Origin: Chloranthus sessilifolius
Lineage: Eukaryota; Streptophyta; Magnoliopsida; Chloranthales; Chloranthaceae
Direction of reading: 5' to 3'
Length of the DNA stretch: 64,000 nt
Assembly: GCA_021018995.1 (NCBI GenBank)
Contig: CM037587.1
Span: forward strand, 68,343,604 to 68,407,603
Position numbers and translations under genes: made by a program. Of this stretch, positions 45,367 through 56,569 are shown piece after piece (position 1 is the stretch's first letter; the number at the start of each line of letters is the position of its first letter). Below the pieces are notes generated by a model. The model was given only the letters and a program-made list of their open reading frames with translations, made no database searches and was not told where the DNA came from.

Positions 45367-45688
45367 CTTTAGGGGGCTGACTTGGCGTTAAGCGCGTATA
45401 CTGAAGTTGGTGTATGAGCTCCCATCCAAAGGTTCAAAAGAGAAATAGTCTAAAATTATCTCCATATGCTTTGATCCCTGCACCTCTTACTTGCAAGTGA
45501 GATCTCTTACCATTGGTGCTCTCACAGAGCTTGTGTTGGCAAGTACACAATTTAGTATTTAATCCTTAGTACGATAGTACACACTTCTTAAGATAAGAAT
45601 TTTAAAATTTGAGGTTCGCATCGCCTCCGGTATCGGACATGCACATTTAGTTGGTGTGTTCGGGTTCAGAATTTTCTGTGGTGTTACA

Positions 45689-45702
45689 TCCTCCCCCCCC
45701 TT
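45689..45702 (-). other. polypurine tract of second Tekay-type element
   Basis: AAGGGGGGGGAGGA on the minus strand immediately precedes the LTR start TGTAACACC. It proves that this LTR is the 3' one and that the interior lies to the right. Confidence 0.85.
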
Positions 45703-46711
45703 AATAGCATTTTCGTCCTCGAAAATTCACCACGTGAGTTCTGAGTTCCCAACTCAGTGGCTGTTTGATGCCAAGGCAAACCATGAAAGCATGGCTATTG
45801 CTAGTGGTAGTAACGTTAAAGCTAGAGGACACCTCATTTAACTAAGGATCTACATCAGGCCATTAAAAATTTATCACTAGTACAAGGAAGAGTAGATACA
45901 TTCCCGAGTACAAGGACACATTCACATGCCACAAGAAAAAGACATGTTCACAAGAAACGTCATTAACTATCCGTCAATTGATTAGCCGTCCATAAAAACA
46001 TCATCCAACAACGCATTTATCAAAAACACCTCACTGTTATTCCTCAATAGGGCACACACACCTGTGAAATCAGAAAAACATTCACAATTGGAATTGGAGA
46101 AAATATCCAGAATCAATTTTAAAATCCACATCCATAGGTAATTAGAGGGCATATCTATGGCTGAACATTTTTCCACTCCCAACTTTGATGACAAAAATTC
46201 ACCAGTTGATCCATCAATTAGTGTAATTGACTATTTATAATAGCTTAATCATCATCCCACAAAATTTAATCCATGAACTACAGTCTATACATGCCAATTC
46301 CGCAAGAGAGAGTCTTAAATTATTAGTTGTCAGGTAAGCCATTACACACATGTAATTCATCACCACGAACCAAATCTAAATCATTGATCGAGTTATACGA
46401 TCCTTACAGATAAAAAGAATTTTACCATGCACTCACACCAAAATCTTAACTTCATTTACAATAGTTACCATAAACCAAAATTTAACAATTCATAGATACA
46501 GTCAACCATTGTTTGTGCATTCCATCACCGCAAGACAAAATCTAACCAGTCACCACACGACAAAATCTAAATAATCAGTTGTAAGGTTACCCCATTCCAA
46601 CTACCCTACTTCCACCATCAAAATTAACCATTATTTCTTTTTTTACAAAAAAAAATTTGAAGTGTTAGTTGCCATAATCAAAACCAAACCAATTACCATT
46701 CTTCAAATTCA
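45703..46711 (-). other. 3' untranslated interior of second Tekay-type element
   Basis: About 1 kb of AT-rich sequence, without a recognised gene. Words like CCATCAAAATT and ACCATTATTT recur loosely. Confidence 0.55.
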
Positions 46712-47900
46712 TCATTGATCTTCTTGCTCGTCTCCTTGATCAGCAGCAGCACCAGCTCTGGAGGTCGATGCACCCAATGTGAACTCCCGTGCTATCGCGA
46801 TGCATGGAGCGGCGATGGTAGGGAATGCCTGCTGCATCAGGTCCATCAACATGGCCTCATGGAAATCTAGTCGTCGGTTCATGTCACTTATTTGTCGGTT
46901 GAATTCTGCCAATGTAAGGACATCGCCATGTGAGGCATGTGGGTGCTGTGTTGGTTCTGGCTATGGTGGGGGCATCTGAGGTTCTTACTGGGCTGGCTCA
47001 TCTTGAGCTGGGTCTGCAGCTTGATGGCATTATCGGTCTAGGCCACTTTTCCTCAGACCTCGGTAGCTCAGTTTTCCAATCTATACCGCTTAATGTTGTC
47101 GGTGTACTGCGGCTCATTTGGCGAGCCTCATCCTCGTACTCCTCTATCATTCGGGTGATGAGTTGAGCGTATGGTAGTGATTTCAGTGGTTTCTTCCTCT
47201 CCTCTAACAACTATTCTCCTGCATACTTCATCCCTTCGTACACCATCTCCGGTGCACTGAACCATCACTCCTCAAAAGCGGCGAATAGAGCCTGTTGAAA
47301 GACTCTGACTCGCTCTTGTTGATGTCGTAAAGGGTACAAGTTACACCTCATAACGACATCTAGCAAACACAACTTAGGAGGCAACTGTTCCATCCTAACG
47401 ACCTATCCAAATCTTGATCTCCATTGGTCATCTTAGTAATGACCTTGTGATACGGTATGGTTTTCGATCGCGATTCCAGTAGCCCTTTATCCTTAACAAA
47501 ATAAAGTGGGCATTCCATTGCATGGGCTATGTGTTTGAGGTCGAACTCAAACACTCTTCCATCGATCTTAGTACAAATGCTGCCCGTGTTTTTCGCAAGG
47601 TGAAAATTCTGCTAGAATAGTCTAACTAGCCTCAGGTAATAGTAGTAATGAAATGGATCTAGCAGGGATTGTAGCCTGGCTGTGGTTATGTACGCATGCG
47701 ACCAAGAAGTCGGGTCTTGGTCTTCAAAAAGATCTTTCAAAAGACCACCCAATTTTGAATCTCTTGGTGTCCCACCATTCAGTGCGTTGATCTCATTGCA
47801 GGGGTGGGGGAACGACCTTAAGTCATTTGGACGATGTGGCCTTCGAAGCGGGGTGCTTCGAAGTCGGTGTTTTCGTGGCACACTTCTTCTTGCATGCCAT
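46712..47900 (-). pseudogene. extra ORF downstream of integrase (plant-transposon-protein-like)
   Basis: Function unknown. The proposed ATG at 47900 gives a Lys/Thr/Ser-rich start (MACKKKCATKTPTSKHPASK), like the N-terminus of the Athila extra ORF. Then, after a frameshift near 47825, 47612-47923 contains LRLVRLF. The segment 47554-47360 reads VFEFDLKHIAHAMECPLYFV, and 47210-46998 contains SLPYAQLITRMIEEYEDEAR, matching IPFGRLITTLLRAKFDI in the Athila copy. The C-terminal part (46912-46712) begins MAEFNRQISDMNRRLDFHEA, a likely coiled coil, and ends in an Ala/Asp/Glu-rich tail. Several stops and frameshifts break it. Upstream are a TATA box and a word array. Confidence 0.65.
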
Positions 47901-48123
47901 TTGATGGAAATTTCAAATTTCAAAGAAAAAGGTAGGGTTTACCTTTGAAGAAGAAGAAGCGTAGCGTAGAATGAAGCGCGAGGGTGTGTAGGTTTGCCGA
48001 TGAAGGAAGAATAGTCATGGTTTGAACACAAGTGGTGAGTTTTTCCTACTGAAGAGAGGAGGAAGGAGACCTCTTGTTTCAGATTAAAAAAGTCGTGAAA
48101 TGAGAAGAAACAATTTTGCGGGT

Positions 48124-48131
48124 TTTATATA
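48124..48131 (-). promoter_or_regulatory. candidate internal promoter (TATA box) of Tekay extra ORF
   Basis: The minus strand reads CAGTATATAAAACCCGC, starting right after the word array (48330-48141) and about 220 bases before the ORF start at 47900. The Athila counterpart reads CATATATAAACCC. A pyrimidine-rich leader follows. This is inference from position and sequence only. Confidence 0.55.
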
Positions 48132-48140
48132 CTGTAAAAT

Positions 48141-48330
48141 TCACATGAACGAGTTCCAAATTTGCTCAAGTGAAAATCCATTTACACTGAGTCGCTTGGA
48201 AATTTGCTCGAGCGATTTCTGCCAGAGAAATTTGGCCTGAAAATTCACTCGAGCGAATTTTTCTAGTGTTGTTAGGAGGTCTTTTCTAAAGGATTCGCTC
48301 GAGCAATTTTTTAAGTTAGCTCGAGCAAAT
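48141..48330 (-). repeat. internal CTCGAGCGA array ahead of the extra ORF
   Basis: About seven copies of GCTCGAGCGATTT, CACTCGAGCGAATTT, CGCTCGAGCAATTT and GCTCGAGCAAATTT in 190 bases, the same word as in this element's LTR (44554-44900). Spacing and intervening sequence differ from the LTR. Confidence 0.78.
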
Positions 48331-48875
48331 TTGTCTGATGGGCTATTAACTGAAATAGTTCATTGACTGTCCAGAGGCCTGTAAATCCTCTTCTAATTCC
48401 TCTTGTACCTGCAATTATACTTTTACCATCACACTTTAACCACCTTTGCGTTACGATCAGTTATAGTAGGTGTCCTTCTTGTAATTACGTCTACATAATT
48501 TTCCATTTACGGTCATAAATTCACACAACCATTACACTAAGTTTAATTCAAGACATCAGTTTTATCTAGCTTAACTTCAATCCAACAATTACATCAGTAG
48601 ATTCATCAAGGTTCAATTTAATGCAACATCAATTCATCATAATTTAATTCAATGCAATGGTGAACTCATCACAATTTACTCTATATGGCTACACATGTTC
48701 ATTCGTTGCTACACAATATTCCATCGACTTTACAATTCGTCGAAAAGATGCGAGTATGCCTCACATATATCTGTCTCACGTTCACAGGTGGCCTCAGCGG
48801 TTGAGTGGTTTCGCACCTCACTAGTATGAGGAGAATCTATTTGGTGCGTAGGACTTGTTCCTTCCGATCGAGTAT
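48331..48875 (-). other. spacer between integrase and internal array
   Basis: AT-rich noncoding, with repeated AATTCATCA/TTCAATTTA words at 48540-48670. No gene recognised. Confidence 0.5.
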
Positions 48876-49733
48876 CTAAACTTGTTTTTCTATTACGGTC
48901 AAATCCTCGTGAACCTCGATAGGTTTGTAGTCTAGGATATGTGTCAGGTCTCTCACGTACTTCCTCAACATGGATATGTGAAATACGTTGTGGACACTCG
49001 AAAGTTGAGGCGGCAGAGTGATCCGATAAGCAACTTCGCCAACCGGACCCAACACCTCGAAAGGTCCAACATAAGGCAGGCTTAGCTTCCCATGCTTCCT
49101 AAAACACATCACACCTTTTGTGGGCAAGATCTTGACGAATATGTTGTCCCCAATCTGGAAATTTTTGTGGGGTGTCAGTACCTCACAGAGATACCAGAAA
49201 TTAAAAGTAATTTACTATATTTAGTTTACCTAAAACTCAACATTGATTCTCTTGAGGTCGGCATAACTCTTCTGCCTGCTCTGGGCGACCCTTAATCTGT
49301 CTCGGATTAATCGAATCGCTTCAGTTGTACTTTCAACAATCTTAGGGCCTAACACGATCTTCTCTCTGACCTCATCCCAGTCAAGCAGAGATTACATCTC
49401 CGACCGAAAAGCGCTTTAAAGGGAGCCATTCCAATGCTCACCGAGAAGCTGTTGTTATACGCGAAATTGATCAGGGGAAAATGCTTGTCCCTTGATCCTT
49501 AGAAGTCAAGCATATAGGCTCTGAGCATATCTTCAATAATCTGGTTCAGCCTTTTAGTTTACCCATCAGTTTGAGGGTGAAATGTAAAGCTCAAGTCTAG
49601 TCCGAAACCCATTCCTTCTTGAAAGCGCTGCCAAAACTGCGAGGTGTACAGGGGGTCTCTGTTTGAGACGATGCTGGCAGGTATATCGTGTAATGTAGCA
49701 ATCTCCTCGAGATATAGCTTTGCAAGTCGGCAA
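48876..49733 (-). pseudogene. pol: integrase core end and C-terminal region, second Tekay-type element
   Basis: The core part shows LAKLYLEEIATLHDIPASIV and SNRDPLYTSQFWQRFQEGMG (second catalytic Asp), then FHPQTDG. The C-terminal part (49127-48876) shows PTKGVMCFRKHGKLSLPYVG, then PFEVLGPVGEVAYRITLPPQ and SSVHNVFHISMLRKYVRD, the segment that precedes a chromodomain in this lineage; no chromodomain can be read beyond it. Between them (49135-49555) the reading is broken, with about 70 extra AT-rich bases near 49180-49250. The N-terminal half of integrase is absent because of the junction at about 49733. Confidence 0.85.
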
Positions 49734-50063
49734 GTTGGCTGGCCCGAGGCGGAGTTATAGCTTGATAGTTCCTTTGACGAAACGTCTAGAACCATCATAC
49801 GCAATGAGGGATAAGAATGAAGGCTTTATGTCTTGCTCGGTATACTCGAGTGTTTTGAAAATCGTTATTGGGTAGATGTTGAGTCCTGCTCCGGTGTCAA
49901 CCAGCGCATGAGGCACTGAGAATCCTCAGATTATGATCGTCAAGTATATAGGGGTCGAGCTTCCGCGCAGCGACTCTTTAGGCATGTCGGCGTCCGTGAA
50001 GGTAAGTGCTAGAGGTTGAGCCATAATTGAAGCAATATCGTGTAGCTCGTCTAGGGTGGTATC
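49733..50063 (-). pseudogene. pol: aspartic protease fragment, second Tat-type element
   Basis: On the minus strand: MAQPLALTFTDADMPKESLR, then FSVPHALVDTGAGLNIYPIT with the catalytic D-T-G, SLIAYDGSRRFVKGTIKL. It matches the Tat protease at 27515-27826 in layout. A TAA follows GTIKL, and within a few codons the sequence turns into Tekay integrase (about 49733), so the C-terminal half is missing. On the upstream side, the frame runs into the 9.5 kb insertion at 50064 and continues at 59599. Confidence 0.82.
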
Positions 50064-51542
50064 TGTTAGTGACTTGTATGTGCCATCTTTAATTAAGTCT
50101 TACCCTATTGCAAGTGCACAATGGAGATTATAGTACTAGTAAAAGATCGTTCCCACAGAGATAGGTTAAACTATATTAACTTAATTTTTTTGAAAACTTG
50201 TATTTATCTTTTAAGATCCTAATCTAATGGAGAAATCTGAATAAAAGAATTATTTCTTAATCTAAATTTGTAGAAAATAAATCCTAATCCTCCTTCTTCA
50301 GATTATAGTCGTCAATTACAATCTTTAGCTATCAGATATTTATGAATTTAAATAGTACCGTTACACTATATATCACTCTTCTAGAATTTGGGCGTCAATC
50401 AAAAACTAGCTTCATTCAATATAGATTTAATCTAATCACCAATCTCCTAAAACTTGGGCGTCAATCAAATTCTAGAAAAACTAAAGATGGAAAAATAAAA
50501 CCGTTACACTAATCTGCAAACCTCAATCTAAGTTGTCAATTCAAATTAAAATTCGAAGATATTTACAAAGTAGGAAAGAAAAGAAAGTAAAATCTAAACT
50601 AGAAAGTAATAAAACTTATATCTTTCACTCCTCAGTCGCAGTCGTCAATTGCTTCTAAGAAACTACAGATATTTACTCTAATCTTCAGTTCCCAATTGCA
50701 GTCATCAATTTCTCTTGAGAAACCTTGGATATCTAATCTACAAAGTAATAAAAATCTACTTTAAATTGATCGGAAGAAAACCTAACCTCAAACGTCAATT
50801 AATTCTAATAATTTCTTCGATGCTTATTCCTATACCGGGCTCTCTTATTTATAAATTATAAGGAGTCGGTTTACAAGACTTCTAATTCTAATAAAAGAAA
50901 TAACTAAAAACAAAACTATCCTAATATAATTATAATTCTAATTTTATCTTTCCTTGCTTTCCTTAGTTGATGCGCTTTTTGATTTTTCAGTAGTAGAGTC
51001 CCTTTAAGATTCTTCTTCATCAATCTCTCGGATTCGTGATCAGCCAAACTTCGATTTTAGGAGTTCTTCTAATTCTATTCATGGCGGTGGAGATCTTCAC
51101 GTGATCGGCAGCAGTGGGAAAACTTCTATTAGTACAATCATAAATTACGATTGTCTCTTTTCTTCTCTTTTTCTGGAAAATCCTAACTCACGATTTTCTA
51201 TTTTTCATATCTTCCTCTCTAGACGATTCTCTAAATTATGATTCATCGCTTTTCTTCTATATTGCCTTTACTTTTGAACGTCTTCTAGAGAATCGTAAAT
51301 TACAATTTCTCATTTCTCTCTTTGGCTTCAACGCTCAATCGTAAAACACGATTTATGGTCTTTCAGCATTTAGCGAATCATCTTCTTACTACTTTTTGAG
51401 TTCATTTTGACAAAGATTAACATTATGGCTCTCTTTTATTGATTTTTCTTAATATCTGCACATCATTAACTTATTAGTAATAAACTATGTCCTAGCATCC
51501 CTAAGTTAAGGGTAATAAATTGGTATATTATATGACTGATCA
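50064..51542 (-). repeat. 3' LTR of 9.5 kb element
   Basis: On the plus strand from TGTTAGTGACTTG to GACTGATCA. It is the partner of 58124-59598, with more differences than the Athila pair, so this insertion is older. TATAAATA on the minus strand is at 50853-50846, and the AATCGTAAATT words are at 51125-51385. Confidence 0.88.
51125..51385 (-). repeat. AATCGTAAATT word array in LTR
   Basis: About eight copies of AATCGTAAATTA, TAAATTACGATT, CACGATTTT or GACGATTCT. The same array is at 59180-59435 in the other LTR. It lies about 270 bases upstream of the TATA box in transcription order. Confidence 0.68.
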
Positions 51543-51554
51543 CACCCCCAAACT
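51543..51554 (-). other. polypurine tract of 9.5 kb element
   Basis: The minus strand reads AGTTTGGGGGTG then TGATCAGTC, the start of the LTR. The hairpin TTTGCT/AGCAAA (51578-51560) is just upstream. Confidence 0.85.
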
Positions 51555-51635
51555 TATGTTTTGCTAGTCCCTAGCAAACAAGGAAACATAAATATTCTTA
51601 TTAAAAATTAAATTCCTACTTTCATAGGGAGCACG

Positions 51636-51735
51636 ATTGCATTTAGCAAATGCAACTAGCCTTTAAAACCCCTAGGTGATCCCTAGTGGAGGAGTTGTAG
51701 TCTCCTGAAGGTTTTCAGTGAAGTTACATACAAAC
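51636..51735 (-). other. conserved noncoding block, third copy
   Basis: On the minus strand it reads GTTTGTATGTAACTTCACTG, then TTCAGGAGAC and ATCACCTAGGGGTTT, as at 22536-22635 and 35711-35809. Confidence 0.8.
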
Positions 51736-52816
51736 TTCAAAATATTTTTGGATTTTTCAAAATATTTTTTAAAAATTAAAATAAAAATTCTAAACTAATT
51801 TTGTACACTAATTATATTACCTAAATTATGTAAGTGGTCAAATTGGTCACTACATAATTTATTGCGATTTTTCTAAAATTGCCAATCTTTTGTCCTTACT
51901 TTCCATTATAACAGTTATCCTTGATTAGAACTCCAATAATTTTAATTCATAATAAGCATGGATATATATGCATTAGTGAATAATTTATTCTTCATAAATT
52001 TTTCTAAACTGCAGATTTAAAAAATATTTTCATTCAAAAACTCACTATTGACACTCTCAAAAGGGCATTAAAACTTTTTGGGTTCTCACAATATGTAACA
52101 GCTGCCACATTTTGATCCTGACAATATCAGGTACGGACTCGAGTAGGGTCAGGCTTGTGCCAACAACGTGACACAAAGAACTGGTTTAGAATGTTAATAA
52201 TGATTGTTAAATAGTGAAACCTTAGTGGGCCAATATTAATAATTGAAACAATGGATGATCAAAGATTAGGTAGAAATTAAAATATTCGGAGCCCTCCTAA
52301 AGATGAAAATTTATGTAACATAATTTTAAATATGCATAGGACTGGTAGGCACTGAGGGGTGTCAATCCTTTGACCCAAAACCCAGCCGTGCATAGAGTAA
52401 AATACCAACCAAGGCCTGATGGCCTCGCCTCGACCACCTGAGGCAAGTAAAGTAGTTGCCTCGACAACTGAGGCAAGCCTACAAATAAATTAACTAATAT
52501 AAAGCTTATATGTATATATACACACAACTTTATATATAATACTTAGCTAAAATATATGGCTACTAAGTTAGCCTAGCGACTTCACTTAAGTGTAACCAGT
52601 TCTAGACTGTTAAACCATGTGTATGCTGCATAGGCAAAGTAACCCACTTTTGACTCCTTTGCCTATATAAGTACAAACCTGTATGAGCCTTGCATTTTAA
52701 GTAAGCCTATTTTTGGCTTATATCCTATACACTAACATGATATAGCAGGCTTATATACAACATTTATGCCTTCCTTGTTGTTTAGAGAGATACATGGCAA
52801 ATGAAAATACTGGTTT
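51736..52816 (-). other. noncoding interior of 9.5 kb element
   Basis: AT-rich, no gene recognised. A duplicated CCTC(G)ACAACTGAGGCAAG-type word occurs at 52425-52475. Confidence 0.5.
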
Positions 52817-53959
52817 TGTATAACAGCCCAGCTTGATTACAGTAATAAGCTGCTTTGCATTTCTGTTAACTACATGATGTGGTGAGTCAGCGATCAACTG
52901 CATGCAAGCAACGAAGATACAAACCATTATAAAAAGGCATTAGTGCCTGCTTCGTCTACCTGCAAATGCAATTGAAGTATACCAATATCTCAAAACACAT
53001 CATTCTGCTGAATTATACATGTTTTAAAATAAATCTATCTATCACTCTCTCTCACTTATTTAGGAAAGAATTCTTTTGCAGAATCCTCTTCCTCGTATTC
53101 TTCTTTCTCTCCTTTCTCAGGCTGGTATGTCGGGTCACCCTCGTGCTCAGGGTCAATATCTGTAGCTAAGACATGAAGTCGTAGGATGAGCTATCATCGA
53201 AGCTCAGCAGGAAAATTTAAAGTACTAAGTTATATGTTAGATTATCAAATTCACTTCTAGATGCATAATAAAATGAAGTACATTATATCTCCTCTTATCT
53301 CCATTCTAGCATTGTATCTATTCTAGCAACATATAGTATAACAAGCAATAAATCATGCAAATATTGTATCACACTGACAGATTTATGCTGAACAAATATG
53401 AGAAATCATACTGACAAGGAATCATACTGGTCAATTACAGAAATCATACTGAAATAAGACATATATAAGAAATAAGAAAATCAAGCTCCCAAGTTAGCGG
53501 GATCACTTGTCAAGCTCCTGAGTTAGCGGGATCACTTGGACCGAGAAAATCAATTTCCCAAATTAGCGGGATCACTTGGACGAGATATTAAGCTCCCGAG
53601 TTAGCGGGGTCACTTGGACCGATAAAATCAAGCGGATCACTTGGACGAGATATCAAGCTCCCGAGTTAGCGGGATCACTTGTTTCAAGACAAGAATAATT
53701 TTCATTGTTTAGATGACGGGTGGCCGTCATCGGTGGAAGGCTATATATGGCTTTTGCTTATATTTTATATATTTTCTTGCTTTTGGATAAATGAATGAAT
53801 ATCGGTTGTTGCCATATTTCTTCGTATCAGAGTTAATTAAATTTGCTTTTGCAAATATAATACTTTATACATGATGCCCTTGTATGATAGGATCATGTTA
53901 GGTGATCCGACGTCGCAGCCTTTTCCATATATAATAAGGGGAAAAGTCAGTCTGTCACA
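52817..53959 (-). repeat. Tekay-like LTR segment inside 9.5 kb element
   Basis: The plus-strand start TGTATAACAGCCCAG resembles TGTGACAGCCCAGG at 6262. AGTCGTAGGATGAGC..AAGCTCAGCAGG (53175-53210) resembles 6790-6815 and 43480-43510. The tandem array 53482-53680 resembles 7062-7275. The right end GTCTGTCACA (53959) is only a candidate, as no 5-bp duplication was found, and the segment may extend further. Confidence 0.5.
53482..53680. repeat. tandem repeat in LTR-like segment
   Basis: Five to six units of TCAAGCTCCCGAGTTAGCGG plus GATCACTTGG(ACCGAGA) with internal deletions. Related to 7062-7275. Confidence 0.78.
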
Positions 53960-55674
53960 CAATATATTTTTCAAAAAAATTCAATCAAAGATAAAATTGT
54001 CAATCTCATAGAAAAGGATAATCTACTTTATTCATATGAATCCCTGTACAATCCATAGTATCTAGTATCCATATCTCTACTAGGGTTATGCTTTTGCAAA
54101 TCATAAATAAGAAAGGTCTTTCCTGCGGCTTGTAATGGGGTTTTGAGTTTCAGAAGGTGTCAAAGAAAGATAGAAAAGGATTCAAAGTTTTTCTGAGAAT
54201 TTAGATCTTCGTTCTCCTATCTTTTCAGCTTCTTCTTCTTTTCTTCAGTAAGTATCCATGAATTTGGATAACTTATTCCCATTTTTTATTTTTTTATAAA
54301 TCCCACTTCTTCAATTGTAAAATCGTATTTTATGATTTTTCTTCTAGTTGAAAGCTTTTTGCTTAAGAATCGTTATCTTCTTTTTTAGAAATCATTCTTT
54401 AGGATTTTTCATTCTTTTCCATATTCTTCTTTTGATTTCTTCAGTTATACCCTTTTTAGCATTCCCCTTTTTCTATTTTTGCCTTTTACTCTTTCCACTC
54501 TCTCTTTTTTCCTTCTTTTGTATTCTAAAATCTCAGAAAATGTAAGGGTTAAAGGTTGAAAGCTTTGGGTAGTACATATGGTTAAAGGTTTATCTGATTT
54601 TTGGTACAAAGAAATTAGATTTTAGGCTTCTAATATGGGTTCAATGGATAAAATTTATTTTGAGATTTTGGCTTTTTGGCTCTGGTTTAATAAAAGATGA
54701 CCTTTAATCATCTTTATGATTTACTAGCATAGATGCCTTATTGCTTTGATATTTCTAATAGATAGTTCTAGACAAAAAATTAAGTTATCACAGAATAATT
54801 TGATTCTAAATTCAGCAGTATGAGATTTTATATCAGTATAGATGTTCAAGGAAATTTTTTGACTTAAATAAAAGATATAGTCTCCCTGAATAAAAGAGAA
54901 AGTATGGCTCAAATGCTCACTGGTTTATCTAAAGCTATAGTATATAAAATTCTTGCTGTTTAGATCAATCTATTATTTCAAACATCAATTCTAATACAGT
55001 GTTCAACGAGCTAAGCATGAATTGTAACAATTCTTTTATTTTTTATTTTTTCTGATTATTGAATTTCTATTATAATGAATCGTAAGTTTTCAAGAATTGT
55101 AATTTTTTTTATCATAATTCCTATGTAATGATCAACTAAAATTCAAAATTTTCAAATTTTTTTCTACAAAAACAAATTAACTAAAACTAAAACTAAACAA
55201 TTTACTGCTATACTACTTATAAAACTACTGTATACAGTTGTGTATCCCCACAAACTTAAATCAGACAATGCCCTCATTGGCACAAAAATAGGAAACACTA
55301 AAAAAATTATTTATCTAAAAATTATTGATATCTCTAATTGCTTGCCGGTTGTGAAAAAAATTCTATAAAGAATATTACCCCAAACTTGAGGAAAACACAA
55401 TGGTATTACTTCTCAGAGACAGAAATAACAAAAATGTTAGTGGTGTTAGTAACAATTACACAGTTAGTAAAAATAAAAGCTAGTCAAAAAGAAAGAAAAT
55501 TTTATATATTACTGAATATTTATAATGATCATGAAAGGAAAAAATATTAACAACTAAAATATTAGAAACTAATTACATAAAAGAAAATAAACCTAAGAAA
55601 ATCTAGACACACACTAGGGATGATACGACAGCAACATCCGAGAGAAGTCTTCGATAAATATCGGTTCTCGACTA
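53960..55674 (-). other. noncoding interior of 9.5 kb element, second part
   Basis: AT-rich. It has a few AATCGTA-type words at 54325-54385 and 55080-55110. ORFs such as 54348-54545 are Phe/Leu-rich low complexity. No gene recognised. Confidence 0.45.
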
Positions 55675-56345
55675 CTAACCGCTTAAATCGAGTCTCTCGT
55701 TCCTTCCTACCAGAGGAGTATCAACTCTTTGATAGGGTTGCCACTCCAAGAGCTGTCGGAACACTTCTCTGTGCCCTTCTTTATCTTGCATCCCCCCTGA
55801 TTCATCAACTGCACCCTCAGTGTAGTTGAGCGAAGAAGTTGAGGAGATGGAAGTGGACACCTTTCTCGCCTCCAACAAAAAGGGCACCTCACATTCCGTC
55901 CATGGAAGAAATGCAATCCCACAGTAGAGGTCCTTTGAAGAGTGGGAAGTGAACACATCTCTAGATCACCCTCCACCTATATTGCTCCCTTGCGAAGATC
56001 CTACCTAAAGATTGAAACACAAGCAGGGGGAAAAGATAAATAATGGAGAATGGTGGTGAGGGACGGCTCAACCCACCATCATTATATAGGAGCTCGCATT
56101 CGGGGTGGGTTGTGATGGTATAAAGGTTAGGAAGTAGGGGAAAATGGGGTCTTGGAATGTGATGTCGAATTTGGGTTAGGTTTAGGGTGAATGATAGTTT
56201 CAGAGGATGATTCAACATCTTGAATATGTCGCCGACTCTTCAGATTTTCAACTTTTTATTCTGTAGCCAGGAGCTCAGCTCTATGTATTTCAAGAATTCT
56301 ATCAAGTTGCTTACTGCAATCACTTTGTTTGGTTTCTTTTGCCAT
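55675..56345 (-). pseudogene. decayed ORF of unknown function in 9.5 kb element
   Basis: The ATG at 56345 opens a short frame (MAKETKQSDCSKQLDRILEI, then HRAELLATE and stop) that reads on in frame after the stop for a Ser/Pro/Thr-rich stretch. Further on, two overlapping frames at 55976-55675 are open (for example MFTSHSSKDLYCGIAFLPWT). I do not recognise the protein. Its position after gag and its place behind an array and TATA box correspond to the extra ORF of the other elements, but no shared motif can be shown. Confidence 0.35.
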
Positions 56346-56404
56346 TAAGGTTAGGGTATAAAAGGAAGACAAAAGAGATGAGATTTTTGGAAGGCAAAGG
56401 CTGG

Positions 56405-56411
56405 TTTTATA
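56405..56411 (-). promoter_or_regulatory. candidate internal TATA box of 9.5 kb element
   Basis: The minus strand reads CTCTATAAAACCAGCC, about 60 bases before the ATG at 56345 and about 150 bases after the word array 56760-56570. Compare TATATAAACCC at 18229 and TATATAAAACCC at 48131. Confidence 0.4.
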
Positions 56412-56569
56412 GAGAAGGGGAAGGGTTCACGTGTCAAGGTATAGGCTTATAGGCATACGTAGTTGGCAAGTGGGGATATTGAATGCAATGCATGTTTGCT
56501 TCCTCTATGAATTAAATGAGTTTAAGTTCCAATGCAACCGATAAGATCGATCACTGGAGTCGCCTGTTC

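Larger units (their letters stand above)
42911..45688 (-). repeat. 3' LTR of second Tekay-type element
   Basis: The coding-strand start is TGTAACACCACAG at 45688, directly after the polypurine tract. The inner end on this copy is 42911 (TGTGATGCC on the plus strand) or, if the extra copies are excluded, 43104. It contains a triplicated terminal unit (42911-43190), the CTCGAGCGA array (44554-44900) and a TATA box (45360-45366, minus). The plus-strand ORFs 44132-45182 lie inside it and are not considered genes. Confidence 0.82.
42911..49733 (-). mobile_element. second Tekay-type element, 5' part missing
   Basis: On the minus strand only the 3' portion remains: integrase core and C-terminal region (49733-48876), a CpG-word array with TATA box, an extra ORF (47900-46712), 3' untranslated sequence, polypurine tract (45702-45689) and 3' LTR (45688-42911). 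At about 49733 the integrase reading stops abruptly and Tat-type protease sequence begins. The presence of an ORF between integrase and the 3' LTR is unusual for the Tekay lineage. Confidence 0.8.

Noticed and set aside
55620-55829. Plus-strand ORF at 55.6 kb
   Set aside because: Antisense to the decayed minus-strand ORF; no motif.
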